The notes under the pieces are model-generated. The model saw nothing but the letters and a program-made list of their open reading frames with translations. It was not told where the DNA came from and did no database searches. This document shows positions 7,212-15,746 of a DNA stretch of 42,101 nucleotides, piece after piece (position 1 is the first letter of the stretch; the number at the start of each line of letters is the position of its first letter). Made by a program: the position numbers and the translations under genes. Origin of the DNA: Prevotella sp. 885 (lineage in GTDB: Bacteria > Bacteroidota > Bacteroidia > Bacteroidales > Bacteroidaceae); contig NZ_NOVE01000027.1 of assembly GCF_002265625.1 (NCBI RefSeq), forward strand, positions 1-42,101, written 5' to 3'.

Positions 7212-9008
7212 TTATATTCTCTTCGTCTTCTCCTCCAGCCATTTCTTCTCCTCCTCATCCAGCATCGGCGAGAGACGATCGTAGACCATCTGGTGGTAAG
7301 CGTTGAGGCACTGGCGTTCCTCGTCGGTCAGCATGGAGGTGATGATGGGAGCCGTGTCGATGGGGCAGAGAGTGAGAGGCTCGAAGCGGAGGAAACGTCC
7401 GAACTCGGTGGTAACGTAGGGCACCACGAGGAGTGTGTTCTCGATGCGCACGCCGAACTTGCCGGCAAGATAGAGTCCCGGTTCGTCAGTCACTGTCATT
7501 CCCTCCACCATCGGAGCCGGGCGATATTCCTGACGAATCTGGTGAGGGCCCTCATGTACGCTGAGGTACGAACCGACGCCATGACCCGTGCCGTGCATGA
7601 AGTTCATGCCTTCGCGCCACATTGCCGTGCGTGCTACGGCGTCGAGCTGCGTGCCCGAAGCCGAACGGGGGAAGCAGAGGTTCTGAAGAGCGAGATGACC
7701 TTTCAGCACGAGAGTGTAGACGCGGCGCTGAAGGTCAGTAACCGGACCGAGCTGAATGGTACGCGTTATGTCCGTTGTGCCGTCCTGATATTGTGCTCCG
7801 CTGTCGAGGAGGAGCAGTCCCTCAGGGCGCAGCGCCACGTCGCTCTCCGGCGTAGGCTCGTAATGCACTATTGCGCCGTGCGCCTCATATCCGGCTATGG
7901 TGTCAAACGAGATGTCGCGGAAGAGAGGCTGCTCACGGCGCAGATCCTCCAGCTTGCGGCTGACCGAAAGTTCTGTCTCGCCACCTGCCGGAACCGCCTG
8001 CTCCAGCCACTTGAGGAAACGCACCATTGCCACGCCGTCACGCTCCATGGCATGACGGAATCCATTGCGCTCCGTCTCGTTCTTCACAGCCTTCATGGCA
8101 GGAACGGGCGACGGGGCGAAGACGGGATTGAAGTTGCCGCGTGCCTTGGCAAGCGTGCAGTTCACCGTAGCGGGGTCGATGAGGAGCGTGTATGCGTCAT
8201 AGCTGTTGAGGCCCTCGATGATGTTGTCATAATCGTCCACCATCACACCCTGCTCTCTGAGATACGCCATCACCTCCACGGACAGCTTGTCGTCCTTGAC
8301 GTAGAGCACTGCCGTCTCCTCGGCGATGATGAGCCAAGCCACGAACACTGGAGTGCAATGCACGTCGGTGCCGCGGAGGTTAAGAGTCCAGGCGATGTCG
8401 TCAAGCTGCGTGAGGAGCATGCCGGAAGCGCCCTTGCGGAGCAGTTCGTGACGGATGCGTGAGAGCTTGTCGGCAGCAGTCTCGCCGGCATATTCGAGTG
8501 GCTGTATCTCCACGGGATTGAGCGGTACGGAAGGACGGTCGGTCCATATACGCGAGAGTATGTCGAGGTTGGTGCGCAGGCAGATTCCTCCGTTGTGCTT
8601 CAGCTCGTCCTTCAGCGCTTCCGCCTCGCCGAGCGAGATGCACATACCGTCGACGCCCACCTCCTTGTCGTCAGCGTCCTCAGTCTGCGAACCTATCCAT
8701 TCCGCAATGCTCGGCGTGCCCTCCACCCGCTCACGCATCAGCGTAAACTCGGTGCCGTCAAGCTGTTCCTCGGCAGCGAGGAAGTAGCGTGAGTCGGTCC
8801 ATAGCGCTGCGCCATGAAGCGTCACCACTGCCGTTCCTGCACTTCCGTCGAAGCCCGAAATCCACTTTCTGCCCTCCCATCTCTCGGGAACGTATTCGCT
8901 CATGTGTGGGTCGGCACTGGGGAAGATAAACGCTGAGAGATGCTCGCGGCGCATCTCCTCACGCAACTGCTGGAGTCGCGTCTCTATGGTCTTGTTGTCA
9001 GGTCTCAT
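7212..9008 (-). CDS. pepP: Xaa-Pro aminopeptidase (M24B)
   Basis: This cytoplasmic metallopeptidase removes N-terminal residues preceding proline. The 598-aa protein has two creatinase-like N-terminal domains (about 1-310) and a C-terminal pita-bread catalytic domain. All five dimetal ligands are visible: D402 and D413 (LLLDSGAQYQDGTTD), H476 (GTGHGVG), E509 (TDEPGLY) and E523 (RIENT). Size and layout match the long three-domain aminopeptidase P type. The frame stays open to 9068, but a -7 box at 9073-9066 would exclude that start. ATG 9008, opening MRPDNKTIETRLQQLREEM, is preferred. The gene sits alone between two direct copies of the compound repeat. Family assignment is firm; no signal peptide is seen. 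Confidence 0.94.
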   Translation of the reverse strand: MRPDNKTIETRLQQLREEMRREHLSAFIFPSADPHMSEYVPERWEGRKWISGFDGSAGTAVVTLHGAALWTDSRYFLAAEEQLDGTEFTLMRERVEGTPSIAEWIGSQTEDADDKEVGVDGMCISLGEAEALKDELKHNGGICLRTNLDILSRIWTDRPSVPLNPVEIQPLEYAGETAADKLSRIRHELLRKGASGMLLTQLDDIAWTLNLRGTDVHCTPVFVAWLIIAEETAVLYVKDDKLSVEVMAYLREQGVMVDDYDNIIEGLNSYDAYTLLIDPATVNCTLAKARGNFNPVFAPSPVPAMKAVKNETERNGFRHAMERDGVAMVRFLKWLEQAVPAGGETELSVSRKLEDLRREQPLFRDISFDTIAGYEAHGAIVHYEPTPESDVALRPEGLLLLDSGAQYQDGTTDITRTIQLGPVTDLQRRVYTLVLKGHLALQNLCFPRSASGTQLDAVARTAMWREGMNFMHGTGHGVGSYLSVHEGPHQIRQEYRPAPMVEGMTVTDEPGLYLAGKFGVRIENTLLVVPYVTTEFGRFLRFEPLTLCPIDTAPIITSMLTDEERQCLNAYHQMVYDRLSPMLDEEEKKWLEEKTKRI

Positions 9009-9065
9009 AATATAATAATGTGTATTAGTCGTACATGTTAACTTCCGAACGAAGGTCGGATGACG

Positions 9066-9073
9066 CAAATTTA
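9066..9073 (-). promoter_or_regulatory. pepP promoter -7 box
   Basis: TAAATTTG at 9073-9066 on the minus strand matches TAnnTTTG. The -33 region has no clear TTTG. The box supports the downstream ATG at 9008 as the pepP start. Confidence 0.55.
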
Positions 9074-9161
9074 CAAAAGATTCCGCTATGAAAGGATAAA
9101 AGCGGCAGAAATTTAGCGGTGCGTTGCACCGAATTTTGAATTACAACAGACAAGGCTAACA

Positions 9162-9805
9162 TAGGAGGCTATGGCGTCCCGCCGTAGCCACGCAGCCTTC
9201 TATGGCAGATTATCAATCAGCGCCGTGTCCCGAGGGGACACGTATCTATCAGAAACCCACTGCAAGCTCCGAAGGAGCGCAGCTGTGGGACGAGCAGACT
9301 CCCTCTCACCCTCTCTTGGTTCCGCGAAGCGGGACCGGCTATTTTTCTCAACATCATAGGGGAAGCGTCAGTCCCCCTTCGGGGAACTATATGGGGTGGA
9401 AGTATCGCACGTACCCACAGCTGCGCTGCTTCGCAGCTTGCAGTGGGTTTCACGATATAGGTCCCGCTCCGCGGAACCGCAGCTCATACTCAATCTACTG
9501 GTCGTTCGTGGGTGCGTGGCTACGGCGAGACGCCATAGCCTCCTATGTTTGTATCAGACTTGCTTGCGGAGGCTGTAATACTTAACTTTTGACCAAAGGC
9601 CGGAGACCTCCTCTACTGTGTAACCGTTGTGTTTTTCTTTGTTTTTTCCGATTATGGGCGCGTGCTGTGCACAAATAAAAGGCTTTACATTAGGTTGTCG
9701 AGAACTGGTTCTCGTAAGACCTAATGTAAAGCCTTTTATTTAAATCCGATAGGATTTGCGCCCATAAGCGGATTGTGGAGTAAGGTTTTTGTCAAAGCCC
9801 TGCCT
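9162..9805 (+). repeat. Compound repeat element, copy 2 (~644 bp)
   Basis: This direct copy of 6544-7181 lies on the other side of pepP. It shares the outer inverted arms, the GC-rich palindromes and the terminal hairpin. Scattered substitutions occur mainly in loops and between palindromes. Open frames such as 9202-9585 are artefacts of the repeat. Its tail ends about 50 bp before the promoter of the next gene. Confidence 0.85.
9643..9805 (+). repeat. Structured hairpin element with conserved tail, copy 2
   Basis: The 23-bp stem (9673-9695 with 9719-9741) is identical to copy 1. The outer clamp differs in sequence by a few bases yet still pairs with the same single mismatch position. The tail (9775-9805) runs through AAGGTTTTTGTCAAAGCCC. 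Confidence 0.8.
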
Positions 9806-9855
9806 GACACCAACCTAAAATAAAGCCAAAAAGGTGCTAACAATGCGTAACGGAT

Positions 9856-9886
9856 TTTGCGTTTTACTGCCGATTGGCTATCTTTG
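9856..9886 (+). promoter_or_regulatory. Promoter giving a nearly leaderless transcript
   Basis: TTTG at 9856-9859, a 19-bp spacer and TATCTTTG at 9879-9886 fit the consensus exactly. The ATG at 9891 is only 4 bp beyond the -7 box, so transcription should begin at or within the start codon. Confidence 0.8.
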
Positions 9887-9890
9887 CGTT

Positions 9891-10373
9891 ATGAAAAAGC
9901 TGTTCACAACCATATATATATCGCTTCTTTGCCTTGACAGCATGGCACAACGTCAGACTGTCGTGGCAGACATGGACACACGACTGCCCATTGCTGGAGC
10001 TGTGGTCAGCACCGCAGGAGGCAAACGCCTTACCACGGACTATACGGGACGCTTCGGTTCGGCGCTGCCCATCAAGAGCGCCACCATCTCGAAGAAGCAC
10101 TACATGCAGCGCCGCGTGTCGGACACAGAGCTTCGCCAGGACACCATCTTCCTCATCCCGCAGGAGGTGGTGCTCAACGACGTGGTGGTGACGGCGCCCG
10201 GATTCAGCTTCAATACGCAGAAGGCGCTGCGAAGCGTAAAGGAGAACGCCGCCCTGCCCAATCCTGCGCAGGGATTCAATCTGCTCGGCATTGTGCAGAT
10301 GCTCGTGCCTACGAAGAAGGCGAAGAGTGCGGAGAGGTGTGAGAAGATAAAGAAAATACTGGACAGATATTGA
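9891..10373 (+). CDS. Exported protein with carboxypeptidase-regulatory-like domain
   Basis: The 160-aa protein starts with a signal peptide (MKKLFTTIYISLLCLDSMAQ). Residues 20-105 resemble a short transthyretin-like/CarboxypepD_reg fold (VVADMDTRLPIAGAVVSTA, then TDYTGRF). They are followed by LNDVVVTAPGF, reminiscent of the segment before TonB-dependent plugs. The rest is short and basic, with no barrel, so this is not a full SusC protein. The frame is open from 9834, but the promoter at 9856-9886 makes ATG 9891 the better start. It is probably co-transcribed with the acetyltransferase 53 bp downstream. Function is unknown. Confidence 0.7.
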   Translation: MKKLFTTIYISLLCLDSMAQRQTVVADMDTRLPIAGAVVSTAGGKRLTTDYTGRFGSALPIKSATISKKHYMQRRVSDTELRQDTIFLIPQEVVLNDVVVTAPGFSFNTQKALRSVKENAALPNPAQGFNLLGIVQMLVPTKKAKSAERCEKIKKILDRY

Positions 10374-10426
10374 CAGGAATGTCAACGAATAACATTGCAA
10401 AAACAAAATTAACAACCTAAAAGAAA

Positions 10427-11023
10427 ATGATTATCATTAAAGCCCAACCCCAACATTGCGAAGACATCGCACGGCTTATCATGACCGCCATGACTGATGA
10501 ATGCTGCCAGAACATTGCCGGCGAAAAACACAACATCGACGATTTCCATAAGATGATGCTCGAGCTGGTCCGCATGGACGACTCGCAGTATAGCTGGCGA
10601 AACGCTTTCGTGGCTGTGGACGAGAAAGCCACGGACGGCGACATTGACAAGGCTCCGGTGGCTGGTGCCATCGTGGGATATGACGGCAAGGACCTTCATC
10701 GTCTGCGTCTGCGCTTCCAGGAGGCTGCAAAGAAGCACCTCGAGATGGACTATTCGCAGATGGACGACGAGACGCAGGAGGGCGAGTTCTATCTTGACTC
10801 ACTCGCCGTATACAGCGCATACCGCCGTCAGGGCATCGCCTCGATGCTGTTGGACCGCATGATACGGCATGCCGCCAGCCTTAATCTCCCCGCCGCTCTG
10901 CTCGTGGACAAGAACAATCCTAACGCAGAACGCCTCTACACCTCGTTAGGTTTCAGATATCAGAACGACGCAATGTGGGGAGGACACGAGATGAAGCATC
11001 TTGTAGTTGAGAGTTATGATTAG
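10427..11023 (+). CDS. GNAT-family N-acetyltransferase
   Basis: This is a cytoplasmic acetyl-CoA-dependent N-acyltransferase of unknown substrate. The 198-aa protein has the GNAT core: beta-4 segment FYLDSLAVYSAYRRQGIASML with acetyl-CoA loop RRQGIA near residue 137, and the motif B segment NPNAERLYTSLGF near 163-175. The N-terminus (IIIKAQPQHCEDIARLI) is the usual first beta-alpha unit. A long insertion (about 85-115) separates the two halves. The last codons and the stop lie inside the GTTGAGAGT repeat starting at 11006, which therefore supplies the C-terminus (VESYD). Enzymatic class is secure; substrate cannot be inferred. Confidence 0.9.
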   Translation: MIIIKAQPQHCEDIARLIMTAMTDECCQNIAGEKHNIDDFHKMMLELVRMDDSQYSWRNAFVAVDEKATDGDIDKAPVAGAIVGYDGKDLHRLRLRFQEAAKKHLEMDYSQMDDETQEGEFYLDSLAVYSAYRRQGIASMLLDRMIRHAASLNLPAALLVDKNNPNAERLYTSLGFRYQNDAMWGGHEMKHLVVESYD

Positions 11024-11175
11024 TTGAGAGTTGGGAATTGAGAGTTGAGAGTTATGATTACCTTTTTTAATCAATCACAAATACTAATCATCGCTCGGCT
11101 TTGCCGCATGCCTTAGCAATAACTCCCAACTCTCAACTAATCATAACTCTCAACTTTCAACTCTCAACTCTCAAC
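11006..11175. repeat. Palindromic GTTGAGAGT repeat element, copy 2
   Basis: Several GTTGAGAGTTATGATTA units on the left (11006-11057) are mirrored by TAATCATAACTCTCAAC units on the right (about 11130-11175). It fills the gap between two convergent genes, overlaps the last 18 bases of the acetyltransferase gene and ends 1 base before the stop codon of manC. It may act as a bidirectional transcription barrier; that role is inferred. Confidence 0.85.
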
Positions 11176-11176
11176 T

Positions 11177-12265
11177 TTATATAAACTCGTTGCCCTTCTT
11201 TATCTGTATGTCATTGACAATACGGCGAATGTCTGCAGACGAGTCTTCCTTCTTTCCGATGAAGAGCACGTTGCCTTCCTCGGCTATTATATAACCGTCC
11301 AGATTGCTGATGACCGCCAGTCTGCCCTTCGGCAGCTTGATGATGTTGCCGTGCGCATTGTCGAGCACCACGTCCGTGTCGACAGCCACGTTGTCGCCCT
11401 CACCCTTACTCAGTGCCTCGTACATGCTGTGCCATGTGCCGAGGTCAGCCCATCCGAAGTCGCAGCGCATCACGCAGACGTTGTCAGAACGTTCCAGCAC
11501 GCCGAAGTCGATGGAGAGGTTTGGATAAGACGGGAAGTTCTTCTTTACGTACTTGTTCTCCTCCACATAGTCGTACTCGGGATGCTCGGCGTCGAAGGTG
11601 CGCAGTACGGAGGGCACCAGCTTGTAGAGCGTGTCGAGAGCGCAACGCGCATTGGCGAGGAACATACCGGTGTTCCAGTAAAACTCGCCCATCTCCATGA
11701 ACATACGTGCAAACTCGCGCTCCGGCTTCTCCGTGAACGACTTCACCTTATGCACACCCTCCTGACATTCCTCGCCAAGCTGTATGTATCCGTATCCCGG
11801 TTCGGGACGCGTTGGCTTGACGCCCATGGTGAGCATATAGTCGTTGGCAGCCACAAATTCGAAGGCGCGTTCAAGGCAAGCCTCAAACCGGTCTTCCCTC
11901 ACAATCGTAAGGTCAGAAGGCGTGACGAGGATGCGTGCGTCACGGCACTTGTTGAATATGCGGTGCGAAGCCCATATCATGCTTGGTGCCGTGCCGCGGT
12001 GGATAGGCTCGGAGAGCAACCGCTCGTCCGTCAGTTCGGGCAACTGCTCGCGAACAATGCTCTCGTAGTCCTCATTCGTGACCACATATATATTTTCTTT
12101 TGGCAGCAGGCGTGCAAAACGATCATAGGTGTACTGCAGCAATGTACGACCCATTCCGAAGAAGTCGATGAACTGCTTGGGCCACTGATCGCGTGAGCAA
12201 GGCCACAGACGACGTCCCTTGCCGCCGGCAAGTATGACGCAGTAGTTAAGGTTTTGTTCTTTCAT
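11177..12265 (-). CDS. manC: Mannose-1-phosphate guanylyltransferase
   Basis: This cytoplasmic nucleotidyltransferase makes GDP-mannose from mannose-1-phosphate and GTP for glycan synthesis. The N-terminal signature LAGGKGRRLWPCSRDQWPKQF (residues 13-33) is the family's GTP-binding and catalytic loop. FTEKP, FYWNTGMFL, LSIDFGVLE and DFGWADLGTW follow in the expected order. At 362 aa it is the monofunctional form without the C-terminal isomerase domain found in type II enzymes. ATG 12265 gives the usual start. No polysaccharide cluster surrounds it; it is transcribed alone toward the GTTGAGAGT repeat. Confidence 0.94.
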   Translation of the reverse strand: MKEQNLNYCVILAGGKGRRLWPCSRDQWPKQFIDFFGMGRTLLQYTYDRFARLLPKENIYVVTNEDYESIVREQLPELTDERLLSEPIHRGTAPSMIWASHRIFNKCRDARILVTPSDLTIVREDRFEACLERAFEFVAANDYMLTMGVKPTRPEPGYGYIQLGEECQEGVHKVKSFTEKPEREFARMFMEMGEFYWNTGMFLANARCALDTLYKLVPSVLRTFDAEHPEYDYVEENKYVKKNFPSYPNLSIDFGVLERSDNVCVMRCDFGWADLGTWHSMYEALSKGEGDNVAVDTDVVLDNAHGNIIKLPKGRLAVISNLDGYIIAEEGNVLFIGKKEDSSADIRRIVNDIQIKKGNEFI

Positions 12266-12319
12266 GCCATTATCATTTAATGTTCTTTCTTTGTGTGCTG
12301 TCCGCCATAACGTCAGAAT

Positions 12320-12339
12320 TAAATAGCGGATGCTATTTA
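12320..12339. promoter_or_regulatory. Perfect 8-bp inverted repeat upstream of manC
   Basis: TAAATAGC-GGAT-GCTATTTA lies about 55 bp before the manC ATG, in a region without a clear promoter match. It could be an operator or a leader hairpin; the role is unknown. Confidence 0.4.
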
Positions 12340-12436
12340 TATAACGAGGTTATTGTAAGGTTATTATTTTTTTAAAGCCTATTTATCCTTATTGAACAAT
12401 TATTATGATTTTACGAAATAATTTCGTCACAAAAGT

Positions 12437-12468
12437 CTTGCACAACCCAATTATTTGTTATACCTTTG
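12437..12468 (+). promoter_or_regulatory. tRNA-Leu promoter
   Basis: TACCTTTG at 12461-12468 is preceded by CTTG at 12437-12440 with a 20-bp spacer. It shares the TACCTTTGCA core with the other tRNA promoters in this window. Confidence 0.8.
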
Positions 12469-12486
12469 CAGACGCAAATCGCCAAT

Positions 12487-12568
12487 GCCCAGATGGCGGA
12501 ATCGGTAGACGCGCTGGTCTCAAACACCAGTGGGGCAACCCATCCCGGTTCGAGCCCGGGTCTGGGTA
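12487..12568 (+). tRNA. tRNA-Leu (CAA)
   Basis: The 82-nt class II tRNA has acceptor arms GCCCAGA and TCTGGGT (terminal G-U) and discriminator A. The anticodon stem CTGGT/ACCAG encloses loop CTCAAAC with anticodon CAA, reading TTG. There is a long variable arm, and the T-loop is GGTTCGAGCCC. CCA is not encoded. Confidence 0.97.
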
Positions 12569-12574
12569 CTAAGG

Positions 12575-12609
12575 ACGACTGAAACTCAGTGAGTTTCAGT
12601 CGTTTTTTT
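12575..12609 (+). terminator. tRNA-Leu terminator
   Basis: A perfect 13-bp stem (ACGACTGAAACTC with GAGTTTCAGTCGT) with loop AGT is followed by a T run. It begins 6 bp after the tRNA. Confidence 0.93.
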
Positions 12610-12649
12610 GTTTATGTATATCCATGAGATAGCAAATAGCGAGAAATAT

Positions 12650-12681
12650 TTTGGCTATATCAGTAATTTGTTTTATCTTTA
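12650..12681 (+). promoter_or_regulatory. Promoter of the AAA-ATPase-like gene
   Basis: TTTG at 12650-12653, a 20-bp spacer and TATCTTTA at 12674-12681 (last base differs from the TAnnTTTG consensus). The leader would be about 25 nt. Confidence 0.6.
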
Positions 12682-12711
12682 CACCGTTGGATTATAGAAC
12701 AAAAGACGCTT

Positions 12712-14271
12712 ATGAAGAACAGGAAATATCCTCTTGGAATACAGACCTTCGAAAACATCATAAAGGGACAGTATGTGTACGTGGACAAGACGGCGCTGGC
12801 TTATGAACTGGCGAATGAGAACAAATATTGCTTTCTGAGTCGACCGAGACGATTCGGAAAGTCTTTGCTTGTCACTACGCTTCAGGCTTATTTCGAAGGA
12901 AGAAAAGAACTGTTCGGAGGATTGGCAATGGAAAAACTGGAAACGGAATGGAACGAACATCCCGTCATACACCTCGACATAAGTAAAGGCAAGTTCTATG
13001 ATCTGACATCCTTACATGCCACACTCAACAGTATGCTGGTGGAATACGAGACGAAGTATTCGGTCAATGTGATATATGAGAAAGCGTATAACGTCAGACT
13101 GCAAAACATCATCGAGGCTGCCTATGCCCAAACTGGCAAAGAGGTGGTGGTGCTCATTGACGAATATGATGCGCCAATGCACGACTCGATGAAAGACAAG
13201 GACCTGCAGCGTCAGATAAGGGATATCATGCGCAACTTCATCAGTCCGTTGAAGGGTGAGGAGAAATACTTGCGCTTCGTATTTCTGACGGGCATCTCCA
13301 AGTTCAGCCAGCTTAGCATCTTCAGCGAACTGAACAATATCACGAACATCAGCATGCAGGACAAGTATAGCGCCATTTGCGGTGTCAGCGAGAACGAACT
13401 CCTCAGCTTGTTCAAGGACGATATACGTGATTTGGCTGAAAACAACGATATGACGTACGATGAGGCTCTGGCAGAGCTTAAGCACCATTATGATGGCTAT
13501 CATTTCAGTGGAAACGGCGAGGACATATACAATCCGTACAGCCTGTTCTGCACTTTAGACAGCAATGACTTCGGCGACTATTGGTTCTCCACCGGCACAC
13601 CGACCTTCCTCATCGAGCTGTTGCAGGAGAAGCATCTGGACATGCTCGACCTGGACGATATCATAGCCACAGCTGACCGCTTTGACACTCCAACGGAGAA
13701 CATCACCGACCCCGTGCCTGTGCTCTATCAAAGCGGATATCTCACCATTAAGGGATATAACCGCAAAAGCAAGATATTCAAGCTCGGCTTCCCGAATTCG
13801 GAGGTAAAGCAAGGCTTCTCCAACAGTCTGTTCCGCTATTATGCACCAGACAACATGGGGGACAAGGATGCCTTGTATGCTGCTTACTACAATTGCCTTG
13901 TAGAGCATGACGATATGGACGCCTTTATCTCTCACTTACAGACTTTCTACAAGAAATTCCCATACACATTGGTAAACAATAACGAGCGCCATTATCAAGC
14001 CGTACTCTACACTTGTCTGCTTATGGTTGGTGCGGATGTTCGTGCTGAAGTGCCAACAGCCGATGGCCGTATAGACATGGTGGTCTACACTAAGACCAGT
14101 ATCTATATTCTGGAACTGAAATACGAGCAAAGCGCTGATGTGGCAATGGAGCAAATCAATAAAAAGGATTACGCCGCAGCCTTTGCCGGGGATGGCAGGA
14201 AGATATATAAGGTCGGAATAAACTTTTCAGCAGACCGAAGGAACATAGAGTCGTGGACTACATCACTTTAG
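12712..14271 (+). CDS. AAA-ATPase-like/PD-(D/E)XK nuclease family protein
   Basis: This belongs to the large Bacteroidota family combining an AAA-ATPase_like domain with a C-terminal PD-(D/E)XK domain. Family function is unproven; links to mobile DNA are suspected. The opening YPLGIQTFENIIKGQYVYVD is characteristic. The Walker A-like loop is RPRRFGKS (residues 44-51) and Walker B is VVVLIDEYDAP (145-155). The nuclease-like end has GRIDMVVYTK...ILELKYEQ with D455, E468 and K470. At 519 aa it appears complete. The last 14 bases overlap the 3' end of the convergent transglutaminase-like gene. A 110-bp copy of its 3' end survives at 23334-23443. Confidence 0.9.
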   Translation: MKNRKYPLGIQTFENIIKGQYVYVDKTALAYELANENKYCFLSRPRRFGKSLLVTTLQAYFEGRKELFGGLAMEKLETEWNEHPVIHLDISKGKFYDLTSLHATLNSMLVEYETKYSVNVIYEKAYNVRLQNIIEAAYAQTGKEVVVLIDEYDAPMHDSMKDKDLQRQIRDIMRNFISPLKGEEKYLRFVFLTGISKFSQLSIFSELNNITNISMQDKYSAICGVSENELLSLFKDDIRDLAENNDMTYDEALAELKHHYDGYHFSGNGEDIYNPYSLFCTLDSNDFGDYWFSTGTPTFLIELLQEKHLDMLDLDDIIATADRFDTPTENITDPVPVLYQSGYLTIKGYNRKSKIFKLGFPNSEVKQGFSNSLFRYYAPDNMGDKDALYAAYYNCLVEHDDMDAFISHLQTFYKKFPYTLVNNNERHYQAVLYTCLLMVGADVRAEVPTADGRIDMVVYTKTSIYILELKYEQSADVAMEQINKKDYAAAFAGDGRKIYKVGINFSADRRNIESWTTSL

Positions 14272-15718
14272 CTTCAACATTTCTGAACTGCGGCATACAT
14301 GTGCCTATGGACGCTCCTATGTATGTGGGGTCGCAGACGGTGTAACGGCGTCCCTTGTACATAACGTAGTCGCCGCGGACATCGCCGTGGAAAGCCACGG
14401 CTGTGGCTATATGCTCGGGATAGTCAAGGAGCACGACGTCGAGACCGAGCAGATTACGCACGAGGAAAGAATAAAGGACGGCACGGTCTTCACAGTCGCA
14501 AGAGGGATAAAAGAAGGTCTCTTCCATGAAGAAAGGCTTCTCATAGCCGAACTGTTCCTCATCGGTGGCATAATGGAATGCGGTCTGTACGAAGTCGATA
14601 AGCCGATTGGCTGCCTCTGCCTCTTCCATCCCCTCTATGGCAGCCGACAACGCCTTCAACAATGCTTTGGATGTGACGCTGTCCGTGGCTGCCGTGGTGT
14701 AAATGCGATAGTCGCATTGTGGCATTGAGGCATAATACTGCATTAGCGACTCATTGACATTCACCGTCACGCTGATGTCGCCCTTGCTGTTGCTGCGTGT
14801 GCAGGTCTTATAGCCAGAAACCAGACGTGGAATCTGCTTCAGACTCATCGATACGGGACGTACCTTGTCGCCATAATCGCCGTCAAACATGAAGAAACGG
14901 CACGCAGCATTGTCGTCAAGGTCGTAATAGTTGATGCCGTCACGAGTGGTATAAGGCTTGCCGTACACCTGACACCCCGTGGCAACGAAGAGCATCATCC
15001 TGCCGTTGTCGGCACGACGTGCCATACGTGCGCTGAGTCCGAGCTGATTGAGCAAGAACTGTGACATCACCACTTCCGTGTTATGGTCTTCACAGAAAGC
15101 CTTCGCCACTTTTCTCACAAGCACCACCATGCCCCAGTCGTTAAGGTGCATGGCTGTACGGGCTGCCGACATGTCAGCAAGGAGCGGGGCAAAGTCGGTG
15201 CGGCTCAACTCCTCATAGGCATCTGCCACGCCGTCGGGATCGAGAGAGCGCAGCCTACACTTGCCCTTCAGTCTGTTGTCTACGCTTACCTCCACACCGA
15301 AGAGAGAGAGAGAAACGGTGCTTCCCGGCTTACGCGACACTACTGACGGCTGCGACTGCACATCGCCTACCCTATCCGGCTCACCCATGTCGTCAAGCGA
15401 TACGCCTTCCGGCTCCAGACGGGGCATCGGTTCGGGCTTCACGCTCACGTTGATCTCCACGGGCTTACCGTCTCCCGTTCCGTCATACACCGGCGGTTTG
15501 GGAGGTTCGGGCTTTACGCGAGCCTCCACGGGAGGTGCTGCATCGAACTGCTTCCACGGATTGCGAAGAAAGCTCGTAAACTCACGGTCGGCATCATTGA
15601 TGAAACTGTCAAAGTCGTTCATCTCCGAGCCCATAAGCGAAGCTCTTGCGTCGATGTCCTGCGCCTGCACAGCAAACGCAGACATGGCAGCGAGCAGTAA
15701 GATGCAGCATCTCTTCAT
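14258..15718 (-). CDS. Exported transglutaminase-like protein, last gene of caspase operon
   Basis: The 486-aa protein has a signal peptide (MKRCCILLLAAMSAFAVQAQ), then a proline-rich, charged linker (about 60-135). The C-terminal region has the order of a transglutaminase-like Cys-His-Asp triad: PSCDCEDRAVLYSFLVRNLL (C409, possibly C407), DYPEHIATAVAF (H436) and YTVCDPTYIGASIG (D463). The Cys is followed by the helix typical of this fold. Such proteins can be proteases or cross-linking enzymes; the reaction here is unknown. It starts 28 bp after the LPP20-like gene and ends within the 3' end of the opposing ATPase-like gene. It is probably periplasmic. Confidence 0.75.
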   Translation of the reverse strand: MKRCCILLLAAMSAFAVQAQDIDARASLMGSEMNDFDSFINDADREFTSFLRNPWKQFDAAPPVEARVKPEPPKPPVYDGTGDGKPVEINVSVKPEPMPRLEPEGVSLDDMGEPDRVGDVQSQPSVVSRKPGSTVSLSLFGVEVSVDNRLKGKCRLRSLDPDGVADAYEELSRTDFAPLLADMSAARTAMHLNDWGMVVLVRKVAKAFCEDHNTEVVMSQFLLNQLGLSARMARRADNGRMMLFVATGCQVYGKPYTTRDGINYYDLDDNAACRFFMFDGDYGDKVRPVSMSLKQIPRLVSGYKTCTRSNSKGDISVTVNVNESLMQYYASMPQCDYRIYTTAATDSVTSKALLKALSAAIEGMEEAEAANRLIDFVQTAFHYATDEEQFGYEKPFFMEETFFYPSCDCEDRAVLYSFLVRNLLGLDVVLLDYPEHIATAVAFHGDVRGDYVMYKGRRYTVCDPTYIGASIGTCMPQFRNVEAKVM

Positions 15719-15746
15719 ATTGTTCAGTTATTTATTCGTTATTCTG

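Noticed and set aside
7293..8462. Long plus-strand frame (389 codons)
   Set aside because: It is antisense to pepP, whose five metal ligands are intact.
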